DNA from: Lethocerus indicus
Lineage: Eukaryota > Arthropoda > Insecta > Hemiptera > Belostomatidae
Length of the DNA stretch: 64,000 nucleotides
Reading direction: 5' to 3'
Assembly (NCBI GenBank): GCA_019843655.1
Contig: JACDQD010000003.1
Location: forward strand, 32,352,224 to 32,416,223
A program made the position numbers and the translations under genes. This document shows positions 49,837 to 63,200 of the stretch, in pieces (position 1 is the first letter of the stretch; each line of letters begins with the position of its first letter). The notes under the pieces are model-generated. The model was not told where the DNA came from. It ran no database searches and saw only the letters and a list, made by a program, of their open reading frames with translations.

Positions 49837-52794
49837 AAACAGTTTGCCGACTGGAAGTTATTACTTTATTATCTTGCGATCTTCCGCCTCCGCTCGGTGA
49901 TTTGGTCTGGCACCAAAAGTCTGGTGACCTAAAGGTATCTTAAAGTAATTATTTTCTGGCGTTATCCTCCGCTTGCTGGTGACGGCCGGTTACGTGAACG
50001 TCCAGAGAGGAACCGAGGGCCTCAACCATCGCGATGACCATATTGTTTGGCGTTCGCGTCCAATTCCCGATCATTGTATGCTAATTCCGAATGTCTCTAC
50101 GTTTAAGGGAGGCGGTTCGATGTGAGGGGTCGGCCCACCAAATCGGGTGTTAAACGAGCCGTCCTTCGCAGGCTAATATCCACCAGTCGATATCCAAGGC
50201 TTATCGTATAATAAGCTTATTGTTTGACAGCCTTCAGTTCTGTACAAACATTCGGATTAGTATTCTTCTCGAATCTATGCCGTACACCACCCGCTGTTTA
50301 TGTCGTTTCCTATTAATAAATATAGTGCTTTATTGTTCCGGCAGCGACAGTACGCAATTAATAATTATTTTTCTACATTATTCCATGATAGATAGATTCT
50401 ACATTACAATATAAAAACGGCATTTTTATGTTCTAAAATATTTATAGAAACTAGATATACTAGCGATTTTCCTATATCTTTGACACCAGTCCATCTGGTG
50501 AATAACCATCCTACAGGGATTAAAAAAGTTTTGTTTTCGCTCAGTTGACACGGTCTTGTGTCCACCGCGTATTTTCATTTAGTCTGACCCGAAGAAACAA
50601 GAATGAAAAAGTAGACTAGACATGTAGCCGATGTAGTATAACAGAGAGCAGTATCGACCGAGGGTGGCGAATTTTTTTACAGAAATAAGCCAGCACGATA
50701 TTGCACCCGCGAGTACAATATTAAATTTTAAAAAAGCAATCTGTTTTTACAAATAATTAAAGAGTTAAAAAATAAGAAAAAAAGAATTACAAAATAAGGA
50801 TTATACTAAAGAGTTATTTTGATGATATGACAGTTTGATTCGAATTTATTAAAAGTGCATTGCATTACTTATGTCAATAGCATAAATAAAAGAGTACAAC
50901 ATGAAAGACAAAGTATGTCGTTGAGAAAGGAGGAAAATGGTGAAAATCGGAATATACATTCCCGCTTTCAAGTATATTCTCTTGTTTCTTTCGTTTTAGC
51001 AAATCGACGACAGAATAATAACGGTCTTTGAAAATTCCAGCCTTTTCCTTGATAATGTTTCAGCGCCGGCAGGATTTTACCGGTCCCGGATAATATTTTA
51101 CTTTGATATTGATGTAGACATTAGACTGAGCCACTGTTCAGATGATAACGCGTCTCCTTCGCCTGCTGTTCTTCGTATTCCCCAATACGGCCTCACCTGA
51201 GGACGGAGGTGACAAATAAAGTCTTCGTAGGAAGGATGACGAAATTAATTATTGGAGCCGCCGAGTCGTACGCAGGCTCCCAGGTAACCCGAAACGGGTC
51301 AAACCTATTGACGCGAAGGTCGACTTCGGGACATTCGTCGAGTCAAAACTCAATGCTAACGGAATTATAAATGCACATAACTAAGAATTTTCACCGGTAC
51401 AAGTGTTCTCTCAACTAGTCACAGATTTTTAAATAAGTCCTTGAGACTGAGTTCAAGTATAATTGAAGGAACAATGTAACAACAGCTGGTCTATGTTATT
51501 TGCAATAACTCAAAAATTTAACTGAAATTAAGGATTGTTTTGAAATTAAATGACGTACGAAATTTTTGAAGATAAATTAGGTACAAACCAATAATTAACC
51601 GAACAATTCTATAAGGTTCGAAACGAAAACTTCTGTGTAACTTGCAAAGATAAATAAAATAAGAGAGTACCGATTGATTTTTTAGTATTATTTATTTATA
51701 ATAATTCTTATTAATAAATTTAGATTATCTTCGGATAGTACCCGCAGCTCATTATATCCCTATAATGTTCTCGATTGTTAAATACAATTATGTTAGCCAC
51801 AGACATATTTAACGTACGAACATATCTGTGAATAGTAGCCTCCACCGCAGGGGATGATGTTACGGGTCCTGTTGGCGCTGTATCTAATTAGGTTCTTTCA
51901 ACGATAATGCGAACAATTCAATTCGCTTCCAATTGTGCGGTGTAATTAAAGTGAAATTCGAAACAGAGCACAGACCAAATGAACTGAAAATATCGAAATT
52001 CTATTCAATAGGTTAAAATGAACCATAAAATCCTGCCGCTGTCGGCGGTGTGTGGGCCACAAGACAATTAATGTTTAAACTTCGGTATTAATCTTCAATC
52101 TCGGTTCAAAATATAATACCCTTTATATTGTTCACGGAAATGGAGGGGATAAATTGGCGCTATGAAAACGGTTTGAAAGAGCCCTGTGACCCCAAAGCCC
52201 CCCTATATATTATTCATCTACGCTAATTGTTTATACCGTGGAAAAAATATTGTTGAGCTAATTAACAATGCATAATAGATTAAGTATCGTTTCAGCAATG
52301 TAACGTCGAGATATTGAAGGTGTAAAAGGTTTTTCGATTTATCATAATTTATAGATGTAATACCGCTAGTTTAGTAATTTTTAATTGATTTCCATTCATT
52401 AAACATACAGATATTTTGGTGAGTCCAATTTTGAGATCAGTTTCCCCTCGCGTCGGTAGTATGGCAAGTAAGACGGAAAGGCGCCCGGACGAACATTGCG
52501 GGTCTTTTTTTAACATGTCACATGTTCATAGTTTTTTTAGTTCATTCTCTATTCTCGGTCGGTATGTGTGAAAATTGTGCTCTCAATACTGCTTGAGTTG
52601 ATAATTTATATTTTTCAAATTGTTTCTAAAGCCTAGGAAGATCGATGTAACTTCGTGGCGCGTCCATTTTCTCGCTCCACAGCCGCTTGGTCCAAAATTT
52701 TGCAGATTGCAAGGTTCGAAGTAGCTTTTCTTCGAACTTTCTTGAACTTAGAGAACTGATTTGGGGGCGGGGGTGATTCGTGACCGCTCGAGGG
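49837..52794. other. intergenic, no gene seen
   Basis: AT-rich with no matched repeat and no credible frame. Confidence 0.5.
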
Positions 52795-52890
52795 CGCCCG
52801 TCGAGTCTCGAACCCACTCCAAGGCGATCGGTAATTTCCTGCCCAATGCTGCTGACCCCATTTTCTCGCTTTGATCTACATACGGCCGCG
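52795..52890 (-). repeat. possible tRNA-derived SINE head
   Basis: On - TGGAGTGGGTTCGAGACTCG holds a good pol III B-box match (GGTTCGANNC). About 35-45 bases upstream GGGGTCAGCAGCATTGGGC could be a worn A box. No second copy was found here and no tRNA cloverleaf can be drawn. A 99-codon minus frame over it is probably chance. Confidence 0.3.
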
Positions 52891-55800
52891 TAAATTCTTA
52901 ATTGATCCGTTAAACCAATAAACAAGTTCCTCGTTTAATTTTTTTTTATTACGATTCGGAAATCGATTTTTCAGATTGGCTAATTAAGGCGCGAATACAA
53001 CTATTTAAGGGAGAAAAAAACTGAAAGGACACGGAAATTACGCGAGTCTCGATGGCCTTTCCGCACATTTTCGTTCTAATATCTGTTAAGTATCCCTTCA
53101 ATGCCGGAGTCATTAAAACATAGTTGAATCGTTAGTGATTTGATCATCTCTCGGCCTATAGCTATATTGCTAATTCTACAGGAGATATTTTACTTGTAAG
53201 GGCGGGAGCGGGTGTACCATCATCGGGTATAGTCTACGTTATAATTTAAAATACTTATACTCGTTACTAAAAAGAAAAATAATTAAGATACCTTACTGTG
53301 AAGATCCCTTAGTTAACTTTTAGTTAAGGTTTTCCATCCCCCCCAAATACCGGTATCACAAAGGCACTAGGTCCAAATCGACTAACTGTTGCGAAACTGT
53401 TGTATTGCAACCGTGCGAAAGGCGGTAGTAATTATTTTATAATAGGAACAATTATGTAACCAATTATTGCTATCCATATCGCATTATGTACATCGCTATT
53501 ACGTATTTGCAACGGGGAACTCCTAAAGGAGAGAGGATTTGAAGGCACGGTTTTAAAAGGAACGGTTTCATTTAACTAAATTTAGCTGTCAAAATATTAA
53601 CGGTCATGTCGGATTCATAATTTATTAAACACATTGAGGCGCTAGAACACTTAGTTCAGAATTCCTTGGAAAAACTGGATAGCCACTTATTTGTGATATT
53701 TATTTTCCTTAAGATATTTTTAAACTAGAACCAATTGAGGGCCCACAGTTCAAATGATCAATTCCTACAACTGAAATTCCTATTTGCAGTTGTTTACAAA
53801 TCGTCCTCTCTCAACTCGTTACTTAATGTCCTTATCCGCGTAATGTTGAGACATATAAACCTTTATTTATGTCTTCAGTCTTGCTATTTTCTTTCTCCAC
53901 TCTCCGATTTACCCAAAAAAAGCCTAATGGCCTTTCACAGCCATTTGTTGAGTTCCTTCACTAGTTTAACGAGTCACCGATAAACTAGTATGCCGATTGC
54001 CTATGCATTTTTTCTATAATCCAGCAGTATGTTAGTGGAATGTTAAGTTACAAATTAATGGGGTATACTGGACATTTAATGTATGAGATGTTAGATCGGG
54101 CTATCATAATACAAACATTTCGAAGTTAGGGTTTAAATGAATAAATCTAAAATTACTACAATATTCTCTCGACACTGCACACTACAAAGCAATTTACTGT
54201 TAACAAGGAAAACCATAATCGTTGGCTGGGCTAATTTAAGAGCTTAAATGTCCCATAAATTATAATTCACGCGCATAAATAGCAGTCTCTTTGAGCGTTA
54301 TATAAGCAAAAATAAAAGAAAATTATTCCATTTCCTTCGCGGCCGCCATTTTTGTATTCTGGCGCCTATAATGTAATAACAGAGACTAATATGACACGCT
54401 TTGAATTTCGTAGAAAATGATATTCTTTTTTTGTCATGGTATATTTAAGGTAGAAGTTACTTTCATACCAATGGATTAGTTAACTTCTTCTTATACCGTT
54501 CTTAAAAATATTATCATTTATTTTTATGGAAACGTTTATATAAGGAAATTGAATTTAAAGGACGATATATTAGAAAATAACTTTGACTATAAAATACCGG
54601 GGATAAAATTTTGAATTTAGTTATTTTTTTATTTTATGAAAGTTCTGTTTTGCGTTGCCTCAATTCAGCTTCATAGTTTGCCGTCAGCGGACCGTGAATT
54701 TTCAACGCAACGCACTATTGATGATAAATGACTCGGCATTAGATCACGTTCCGAAACTGTCCTAAATTTTTATTCCACAGCTGAAACAGTCAACAGGGGG
54801 GCCTGTGTTGATATTCGTCGGTGGATGGCGGATCACCTCCCGGAATTAATAAATGGGGGGGGGGGGAGGCGTCTCTTGTAAATTCAACGAGCGATTATCT
54901 CCGTTCGGGTTTGTTTTTCCGACCGAAAGAATTCCGAATCGATTATAGAGAACCGTCCGGATCCGTGCCCTAGCAAATCTATTAACTAATTAACGACTCT
55001 TTGTTCGCCGCTCGAATAATTTATGTAGGGCCCCCTACCCCCCCGACAGAGAAGTATCCGATTCCGAGAGAACAAAAGGCCTCTCTTCCTCTTCAAATAT
55101 TACCGCCGACTTTCAATTTTATAATGATTCTTTATAACAGTTTTTGTTAATACCGCTCCCGAGAAACAGGAACATTTGAATTTATAAGTCTTGAATATAC
55201 CCCGATAAATTATATATACAACATTAGAAGGTTAAATGATGAGTCCTTACAAATAAGTGAAGGAACACTGTAAGGTACAAAAGTGAAACAGTACTTCTAA
55301 AAATTAAAAGATTAAAAGATGTACAACATTTGAAAATTAATTGATTTTTTTTAAATTAAGCTGTGGCGTAGCGTTTTCATACCTTGGACTAGGCGCTTAC
55401 GTTTAATACCAACCGAGTTCGGTACGTGTAAGTCGATTTGAATAATACTGACGGTGATTTTTCGCCATAAGGGGGAATCAAGAATGGTGGTATTCAAACA
55501 CTCACTGGTAATCGAACACCTTAAAATATACCATACGCTTCTGTTATACTTCAATTTCTATAGCCGGCGATTCGGTGTTGTTTTTAAAATGTGGTTGATG
55601 TAAAATAATATTGACGGTAAAAAACCGGACACGCGTATTTCCGAACGTTCTCAGGATAAATGTAAATAAGCGATGGTGCGAACGGGAAACGAGGGACGCC
55701 CGGCCTCGCCCAGATTTTATTTGTGTTTCATCGAGCCTACCGAAAAGCTATTCGAGATCGGAGTGAAAACCAATTTAAATTCCATTCGGACTTGCACAAA

Positions 55801-56319
55801 TGTTTAAATTTCATTTAGATTCTACCGCAATAAAAGATCGACTAATACCGATATCTCTTATACAAAAGCGGGGACCGCCCGTAATTGGAAGGTTGAGAAG
55901 AATAGTTTGAAAAATCGCCGCTTACACTTTGTGTACGCTTCGCAAGCAGCCGATTGAAAGGGCTTATCGGGCAGCTATAAGCCTGCCGAGTCCCCCCCCC
56001 CTTTTGATTGAGCCTGCAAAATCCGCAGGTTTACATCCCATGCAGACATTAAAATATGATATTTATTGCGCGTTAAGTTTTCATAGTGAATGTTCCTGCT
56101 TATTCACTTCGCGTCGATAGATAACGTGGGTAAGTGAAGACGAAGATTTGAAGTTTAAAAATTGACCATATGCAAAGAATTCGGAATATTATTGCAGCCT
56201 ATTAATTATTCCATCTGGTACATGCCCCGTTCAGGCTTTTCACCATAATCAGTGTCATCATAGTTACTGTTTCGCTATACTTATATGTTCAATTAGCAAA
56301 CCTGAAAAAAGTAACTAGG
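52891..56319. other. intergenic, no gene seen
   Basis: AT-rich, with a 12-G run at 54855-54866, a ten-C run at 55992-56001 and CpG-rich patches at 54890-55030. No gene is supported. Confidence 0.5.
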
Positions 56320-56352
56320 ACCGATGGTGAAGAACCGAAACCGGTGTAAGAG
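56320..56352 (+). repeat. core fragment related to the hairpin SINE-like family
   Basis: GATGGTGAAGAACCGAAACC then GGTGTAAG matches the 3' arm GATGGCGAGCGACCGAAACC then GGTCTAGC of copy A. Confidence 0.4.
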
Positions 56353-57674
56353 AGTAGATTGTACAAACCATTTCCACTCTCTCGGCTTCAGTAATGTAAA
56401 AGATAATCAGCCGGAAATAAGCCCGGCAATTATAATGGAACTGGAACAAATTCTAAATTATAATTCGCCTTTCTATATAGAAATTTGAAGTTCGAACTAC
56501 AGACTTTGCTCTCTGAACTGAGTTGTTGGGCTATTTCCAAATTTAAATTCTATACTGTGACGTAGGCGGGCATTTTTTTATTAGGAACAGCTCCTATTTT
56601 AAAACTGGTTTCTTTTTACTTCCTACATAATATATTCTCCAAGGAATTCTATTTCCAGCTCACAAGCGTCGGCGACGACGACGTCGACAACAAACAGCGA
56701 TAATTTACGACGAAGTATTTTTCTGCTTTACCGTTATTTGATATTAAAATATATTTCGCGCAATCGTGTTGTTTAATCGCAGCATATTCCTAAAAAGAGT
56801 CTACACCATAGTACTGTTTACTGAAGTTGTAAATGCTAATTTTAGGATGGAATAACCGCGAACCAGAATGGTTATCGACATCCGAAATTCGTAAAGTGCC
56901 GTCCGAATTCGCGGTAAGGGGGCATTACCGCCCCCTCACATCTAGCTAGGGGAACCCGTTTTGATGATGTATTTTGCAGCAAATGTGCTATCATAATAGT
57001 AATGGCACGCGCGGGCCACAGCCCATCAAGTGCATTAATACTAAGTATCGAGTAAAGTGCAGCATTCTAAAATCGTTTGCAACGCTTACGAGTGTTGTAA
57101 TTTTTGGAAATTATCGATTGAAATATGCACGTATCTTATGCATAGTCTGAATACAGTATTTAGAAATTCGCGAATCCGATACTTCATTGTGTTTGATAAT
57201 TCGATTCGAATTTGAATTCATAACTGTTTTCTTCGGGAGGTTAAACCGGTTCTCGCCGCCATCGTCCGTTGCATTAAAGGAGCGCAGAACTCATTCTTAC
57301 TCTTATCGGTTGTCGATTGTACGCCATTACGGTTACTCTTACTACCGTATTTTACTAACCGTACTGTTGCGCTGTTTGTTTAACGCTTCGCAATTTGCCG
57401 GGACGTAAATTTTTACACTCACCCGCCGATTTAAACCGAACGTCCTCCAATTTAAAATCATACATTCCGTGGCATCGGTTCCAACCTCTGATCCGTATAA
57501 TTCTCGAGTTCCCGACAGGATGCAAATTCGATCAAACAAGCGGCCAACGGACCGTACGGCGTCCTCAAGACAGCAAGGTATGTCACGGTCGTCCTTGCTC
57601 CAGAAGGTGTACTGCCCCTCTATAGAAAAAAAAGCTACACATTAGTATATAACACTGCCTACACGGTCTCTAGA
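56353..57674. other. intergenic, no gene seen
   Basis: Moderately AT-rich. Frames at 57187-57625 have no domain. No repeat is matched. Confidence 0.5.
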
Positions 57675-57752
57675 CAAGCGGTTCTTAACCATTTTAGTGG
57701 TCGGCACCCTTTTGAATCTGAAAATAAGCTCTTGCCCCCCTTAAAAATGTGT
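57675..57752 (+). mobile_element. hAT-like DNA transposon terminus (non-autonomous fragment)
   Basis: CAAGCGGTTCTTAACCATTT then TAGTGGTCGGCACCC resembles the CAGNGGTTCTTAACC termini common to hAT elements of the Charlie/SPIN type, followed by the usual GGTCG-GCACCC word. It continues TTTTGAATCTGAAAATAAGC. I did not find the opposite inverted end within the next kilobase, so the fragment is one-sided and the 8-bp target duplication cannot be confirmed. No transposase frame is nearby. Confidence 0.55.
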
Positions 57753-58862
57753 GTATATTTTTTATTTAAGAAAAAATTTATTGTTTATTAACAATATATA
57801 TTACTGTAACATAAAAAGTAATATTTAAATTTTAATGGCTAGGTTGTTGTTGATTATTAATAATAATTCTACAGTCATTCCTGCAGTCTGTGTTACTGTC
57901 GACAGTGTTCAGTCTTGAGTAACTTGGGGTTCGATACAACAGTCCTTGCCCGTTTGTTCTCAACCAATTATGTTGTAGCTCCTAAAAGTCGAGTCCTGAA
58001 AATGTGAATTTATTCTTATACAACACTTATTGGCCTATCTTACAGGAGGGGTAATATCAAAACAATCCAAAAAAAGAGATCTCTAAAAGGGAACCTGAAT
58101 CTATTAATAGTCCGCGTTTGGAGGGGGCCGTTCGCCTCGTTTGAAACTATTAGGAAGTGAAATCAGTGAAAGTGGACTTTTTTTTTATTTTGTTAACAGC
58201 CAATTTACTGGCATCGGGCGACAGTAGATAGCGTCCGAGGCCCAACAATAGACCGGTCTTGTCATCTACCCGATAGTAGGGGGTGAGCCCATTCAACTCC
58301 CCCCAACCAAACTCCTCATTGTGCCATACTCAATAGAAAATATTTTAAAAATCTGTTCTATGAGAACAACAATAAATTGTATTGCCTATTGTAGGGCCGC
58401 TCGGATAGGAATTTTTCGGGAAACTGAATGGTGCTAGTTAAAAACTAGAAATATTTGTACTCTTAAAACTTAAAATCGTTGGGATCGCAGGTAATTACGT
58501 TCTGTTTTATCGAAAAAACGCGATTTGTCAGCAATTTAATAGTGAAAAAATTTGATGTAATTTTAATTTAATTGATTGGGAGAATATGCGGGTAAACGTT
58601 TTTATCGAAAGTCCGCGGGAAATTCAAAGATCCTTTCAGGACGAAAAATCATTTGCATGCTAATGGATATGAATTTAATGAGGGGACTGAGGTTTTGACC
58701 TTTTTTAAAAGTATTTTCAAGATGAAGAGATATTATAAGTTTAATACCCATTAAAAAGAGTACCTAACACTAATTGTCGAAATGTCATACACAAAGAATG
58801 TAAAGCCTGAGCCATTTCATTCATAGGAAGTTAATTACGGAGACTGACAGAAGGTTATCGCT
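57753..58862. other. intergenic, no gene seen; start may be transposon interior
   Basis: Very AT-rich directly after the hAT-like end. No credible frame. Confidence 0.45.
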
Positions 58863-58921
58863 CTTGTGGTCTTATGTCGCGAATCGCTAATTTGGTCCTA
58901 TGCTAAACCGGTTTTGTTGTG
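58863..58921 (+). repeat. diverged 5' arm of the hairpin SINE-like family
   Basis: CTTGTGGTCTTATG, then GCTAATTTGGTCCTATGCTA and AACCGGTTTTG follow the order TTGTGGTCTGCG, GCTGGTTTGGTCTTTTGCTA, GACCGGTTTCGG of the better copies. The part between is shortened. Confidence 0.45.
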
Positions 58922-61375
58922 AACGTTACAACGGTATTTATTATTACATGAGAATTCTGCTAGTTTTCTCAAGACTGGTCAGAAAAGCGGTAGTTCTAGT
59001 GTTAAAATGTAATATGGAAATCCAGAAGACTTTGAAAAAATTCTTTAATATTTTATAAAAGGTAGATTATTTTCTCTGTATTTTTTTATTTTAATTCTCT
59101 TTACTCTTTAATCTGGCAACCGGAATTTAATACCCTTCCCCGTTTTCTGATGAAAAGACACTTAAGCGTCTGGCCCGAGTCTGTAACATGAACAAAAGAC
59201 CTTACTTTTTCTACAGTCTGAGAGAAAATTTCAGTTAGGAAAGCCAAGAATAAAATAAATTATAATCACCCACAGGTAAAATATAAATAATAATGGAATA
59301 GTATTAAATAGACTCTCATTGGTACTTCGACCGCGATTTGTCGCGTTTCCCCGAACTTAATTCCGTGAAGTTTTCTGGACTTGGTAAACTAAATTCAATT
59401 GAACTTCAGTTCAATCAGTCAGTCGTCCGCGTTCGATCTGCGCCACGGGCCTTTAGAATTAAATTGCGTTCAAGTCACTATTACGATTTCCTTTTATCAT
59501 CCGGTTTTTCGCGGCCTGCCGTTGAAAAGTTGCTTTCTATCTCGGTTTCTATCTGTGGGCGGCAAAGCCGGTCCCCCCATTAAATGGCCCCAACACAACA
59601 GGAAGTGCTCTCAAGACGGGCCAAGATCTGGGCCAACTTACGTTAATGGGAAACATATTACAATGGGAAACATCGTGTCTCATCTATAGTTACCTGAATA
59701 AGATGATTAACGAAAGGTCCAGTTTATTACAAGCGAACGGAGACTGATCATAAAAGTGTTTTTAAGCCACTTTCAACCGGTTGTCACGAACAGGTTTCAC
59801 TTACCGGGATCTTTATCGTCTCTTTCTAGTTCGAAAATAATGAATGAGAAAATAATCGACGCGGTAACGAGCTTATGAAAAATAAAAATAAAGAAAGAAA
59901 TCTAAAATAGATAGTACATAAAGTTTATGTCCGCCATTTTACTGAATGGTAAAGGGAAATGTGAGGATATATATTTGTATTCATCTGTTGATAGTTTAGC
60001 AACTGGGGACTAACATTTACATTACTCGATCCTCGTTCAATATATAAATTACATGATTTAGTTTTCTATAAAGTGTCATTAAATTTACAGTTATTTTCTC
60101 GATTAATAATTACAGTGTAATAAATGCACCGCAATATAGCTAATAGTTACGCTATTTACACGGATCCGTGGAATTAACAATACGGCGTTTTAGAAAGGCC
60201 CGGAAAGATAACTATAAAATACAATTTCATAAACTACACGGTCATAATCTTTTCTTCAGTTTACAGTATTATATTATACATGTCTGAGTAATGTAAAAAT
60301 TGCAATATTCATATTTTTCTGGGGCCGGCTTGGAATCCGGAAGTCGGCCGATGTTGCGAAGGTCGGCAAACCGACAGAAATAGTACAGTGAACTTGAGAA
60401 AGGAAACGGGTTTCAAGGATACACATCCGTCTTTTCCCCTATTATCTATTTCAGATAGAAAATAGTCGTAGCTCAATATAATTATTAACCTATCATCGAA
60501 TAAACATCCGGAGTACGGACTTTTCGTGTCAGCACTGAGAATCGGACCAGGGTTAAAGGAAAAACTTAAGAAGCCGCTTTTTAAAATGACTAATACTGTG
60601 GAACAAACATAGGATGATGTACCGGAATGAAGTGGCGAATGAAAGCTGACCCAGATGAGTGTTTGTATATCATCTGGGATGATGTATCACCGAAGTCAGA
60701 TTTATGTTTGATTTATCTGGTTTATATTTGCATATAACTCTCCCCCGGCAGTAATGATAACTGTCGACATTAAAACTTAAGGTAGAAGCCAACTGACAGA
60801 TATCTTTATTTCGCTGTTAAAAAAATGTGCACCAAATTTTTTACACTGTACATACACGCATAATATATTTGTACTGTAACTAATTGGAAATAAAAACAGC
60901 TACTTCGGCCGAAATAAAAACACATTATTTCATTTATTTACTTGAAATGAGAGGAGAGGCTAACTTCAGGATATATACCGGGGGGGGGGGTTTGACTTTA
61001 TTCATCCTGAGACCTTAACTTCAATCTTAAGCTACGCAACTTATTAATTGGGTTTATAAGTAATCTCCTTTATTAATTATAATGTCAGACTGAAATTGAC
61101 GTCTAGCGTCGACAGGGACATTTTCAGAGGAAGGTTGAAGGGACAAATTAAAGATATCTGAACAGAGGCGGAGCGGAACGGCGTCTAAACTCCGCGCTTT
61201 AAATGGGATTAAAGTTTCTATTTTGTTGCCAATCCCCAGAGTGAGGGCTTATAGCCAGAGGTCCCTCCTTATAATAGTTAAAACAGAGTCTTATTTTTAT
61301 TTTAATCTAAAACTACTAAGTTGTGCCTAGTCACTGTAAAATCATTATTTATGTGGACATTATTAGACCGAAAAA
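58922..61375. other. intergenic, no gene seen
   Basis: AT-rich, with an 11-G run at 60980-60990. Frames at 59338-59689 show no domain. Confidence 0.5.
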
Positions 61376-61432
61376 CAATTCAAATTTGCAATTCGAGGGA
61401 AGTTCGGTTTGCCATCGAGATTCGAACCCAAT
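61376..61432 (-). repeat. tRNA-derived SINE, copy 3
   Basis: On - it reads GGGTTCGAATCTCGATGGCA, AACCGAACTTCCCTCGAATT, GCAAATTTGAATTG. The B box GGTTCGAATCTC is nearly canonical. The following words align with copies 1 and 2 at 21174-21425. Upstream (higher coordinates) no tRNA head is readable. Confidence 0.65.
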
Positions 61433-61599
61433 TTACAATTATATAAATATTTACTTGAAAAAAGTGATTTTAATCGCGTAAATAAATTTTCATTAATTTC
61501 AATTTCTTACAAGAGGAGCTCATATCGGGAAATAGAAACGGATTAAATCAAATCGAATGAAAGAATCTCTTCAGGCTGAATCAAGATGGGTTTTTCTGA

Positions 61600-61835
61600 T
61601 TCACAGGGTCCGTTATTTAGTGATTAATTGAAACCGCGATCAGCTTAATACGGGCAGTAATTTATGCCGTTCCATAAATTATAATTTTTACAATTAAACG
61701 GTCGTTCGCCGGTCGTAAAACGGTCCATCGATTAACGCTCATCGCGGAAACCGTATGCAAATCATTTGTAATCGACACGAATGGCCACGCATAAATATTC
61801 ATAGGTAATGACCGGCTGTGTGTAACTTAAATTCT
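61600..61835. promoter_or_regulatory. possible conserved non-coding element
   Basis: A block that is CpG-rich for its AT content. It holds ATTA/TAAT sites, an exact octamer ATGCAAAT (61755-61762), CATCGATTAACG and GCATAAATATTCATA close together. This resembles an enhancer for homeodomain and POU proteins. Comparison with a related genome would decide it; from one sequence this is only a guess. Confidence 0.2.
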
Positions 61836-63127
61836 TGCCTTGTGTAAATTATTTAATAAAAGAACGAACGGAAACGTAATTTAATTAATGGTTTGTTTTT
61901 AAAAATAATGGGTATTCCATTGCGTGCGATACCTGATTTCTATTGTACTAATAGGAGAAGACGAATCTGTTCTGTCCCCATTTGCTCACACCGTCCTGAC
62001 TTTTCGCCGTCTTCGATAGCGCCCCGTGTCAGCGCCCCACGGCAGTAGCATTAAAAACTGGGGATTAATGGTTGTTCGTTTGAATATTTCAAACGCGTTT
62101 GGGCGGTTTCCAAAGAGATGCATCGCCCTATTCAACATTCAATTCGGTCGGGGACAACCGAGAAATACGATGCTGGCGAATTGACCGGAGATCGGGGTAC
62201 GGTGGTTGGGCGTTGTGAGAAGTGGGCACTTGTTGAGTGCAGAGGCCGAGATTTATATAAAATCTGATCGGGGCCCCAGTCCGGTCACGTCCTGTCCCCT
62301 GGGGACCAGAAAGTCAGAAAGGAAATCGCGCCAGTTTTACTCCAGCCCACTCTTGGCATTCTTCTGATTCGACCGAAACTGTTTTTCACTTCGACTAATT
62401 TCGAAGCTAAGATGACTATAAAACTGCACTATAAAATATCTAATGTATAAGGAAATATTATCTATAAGGGACTAGAAGGTATAGAAAAGAAAATTTTAAA
62501 CCTTTTTCTCGGATAATATTTATAACATTCCGTCGCTTTTTCCAAAATGCAGCTTCGCCTAGTTACACGTGCCTATGTAGAGAAAAGTATAATGTATAAA
62601 GAATTGAATACTATATCATTTGTTAAGCGCATATCGGTGTTGTATAAACAAAAAGAAAAACGTTATTTGTTAAGTGATGGGCGTTTGTAATTTCATGAAC
62701 TATTTTCATAACTTTATATTGGATAAATTATTATATCATATTGATACATTTGTTCCTACACTACATTTTAAAAGTAGTCACTCGTTCGACTCGTATTTTC
62801 TGAATTACTGTCATTTATAACGCATTGGAATGTAGGTTTTGATTTGAAATAGTAGTATTATATTACTTAAATACTGCCAGTATCCAGTAACAGTCCATTT
62901 CCAGGAAGATCGCCTGCTTTGGTTTAATCTGACTTAATGAATTTTATCATGTTACAAAACCGAGATTCCATTCTGTTATGTTCAGTCACTAATGTTTTGA
63001 TGTACTCAAACAAAAAGGATGTAATATTACTTTTTTTTTAACCCGTCTATTATTAAGAGATGTTTGAATGTAACTCTAGCGACATTTCTATCAGGAGACT
63101 TCTTCGTTGGCTGTATATTAATATACT
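61836..63127. other. intergenic, no gene seen
   Basis: GC-richer to about 62340, then AT-rich. No gene, RNA or repeat is supported. Confidence 0.5.
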
Positions 63128-63200
63128 GAACGGCATTGATGTTGGCGAGAAGCTGAAACCGGTCTGACCGAGGACATAGAGGCCAGAAACAGAGAGTATT
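63128..63200 (+). repeat. diverged 3' arm of the hairpin SINE-like family
   Basis: GTTGGCGAGAAGCTGAAACC, GGTCTGACCGAGGACATAGA, GGCCAGAAACAGAGAGTATT follows the order of copy A's 3' arm (GATGGCGAGCGACCGAAACC, GGTCTAGC, GAGGAGACAGAAACAC). Confidence 0.5.
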
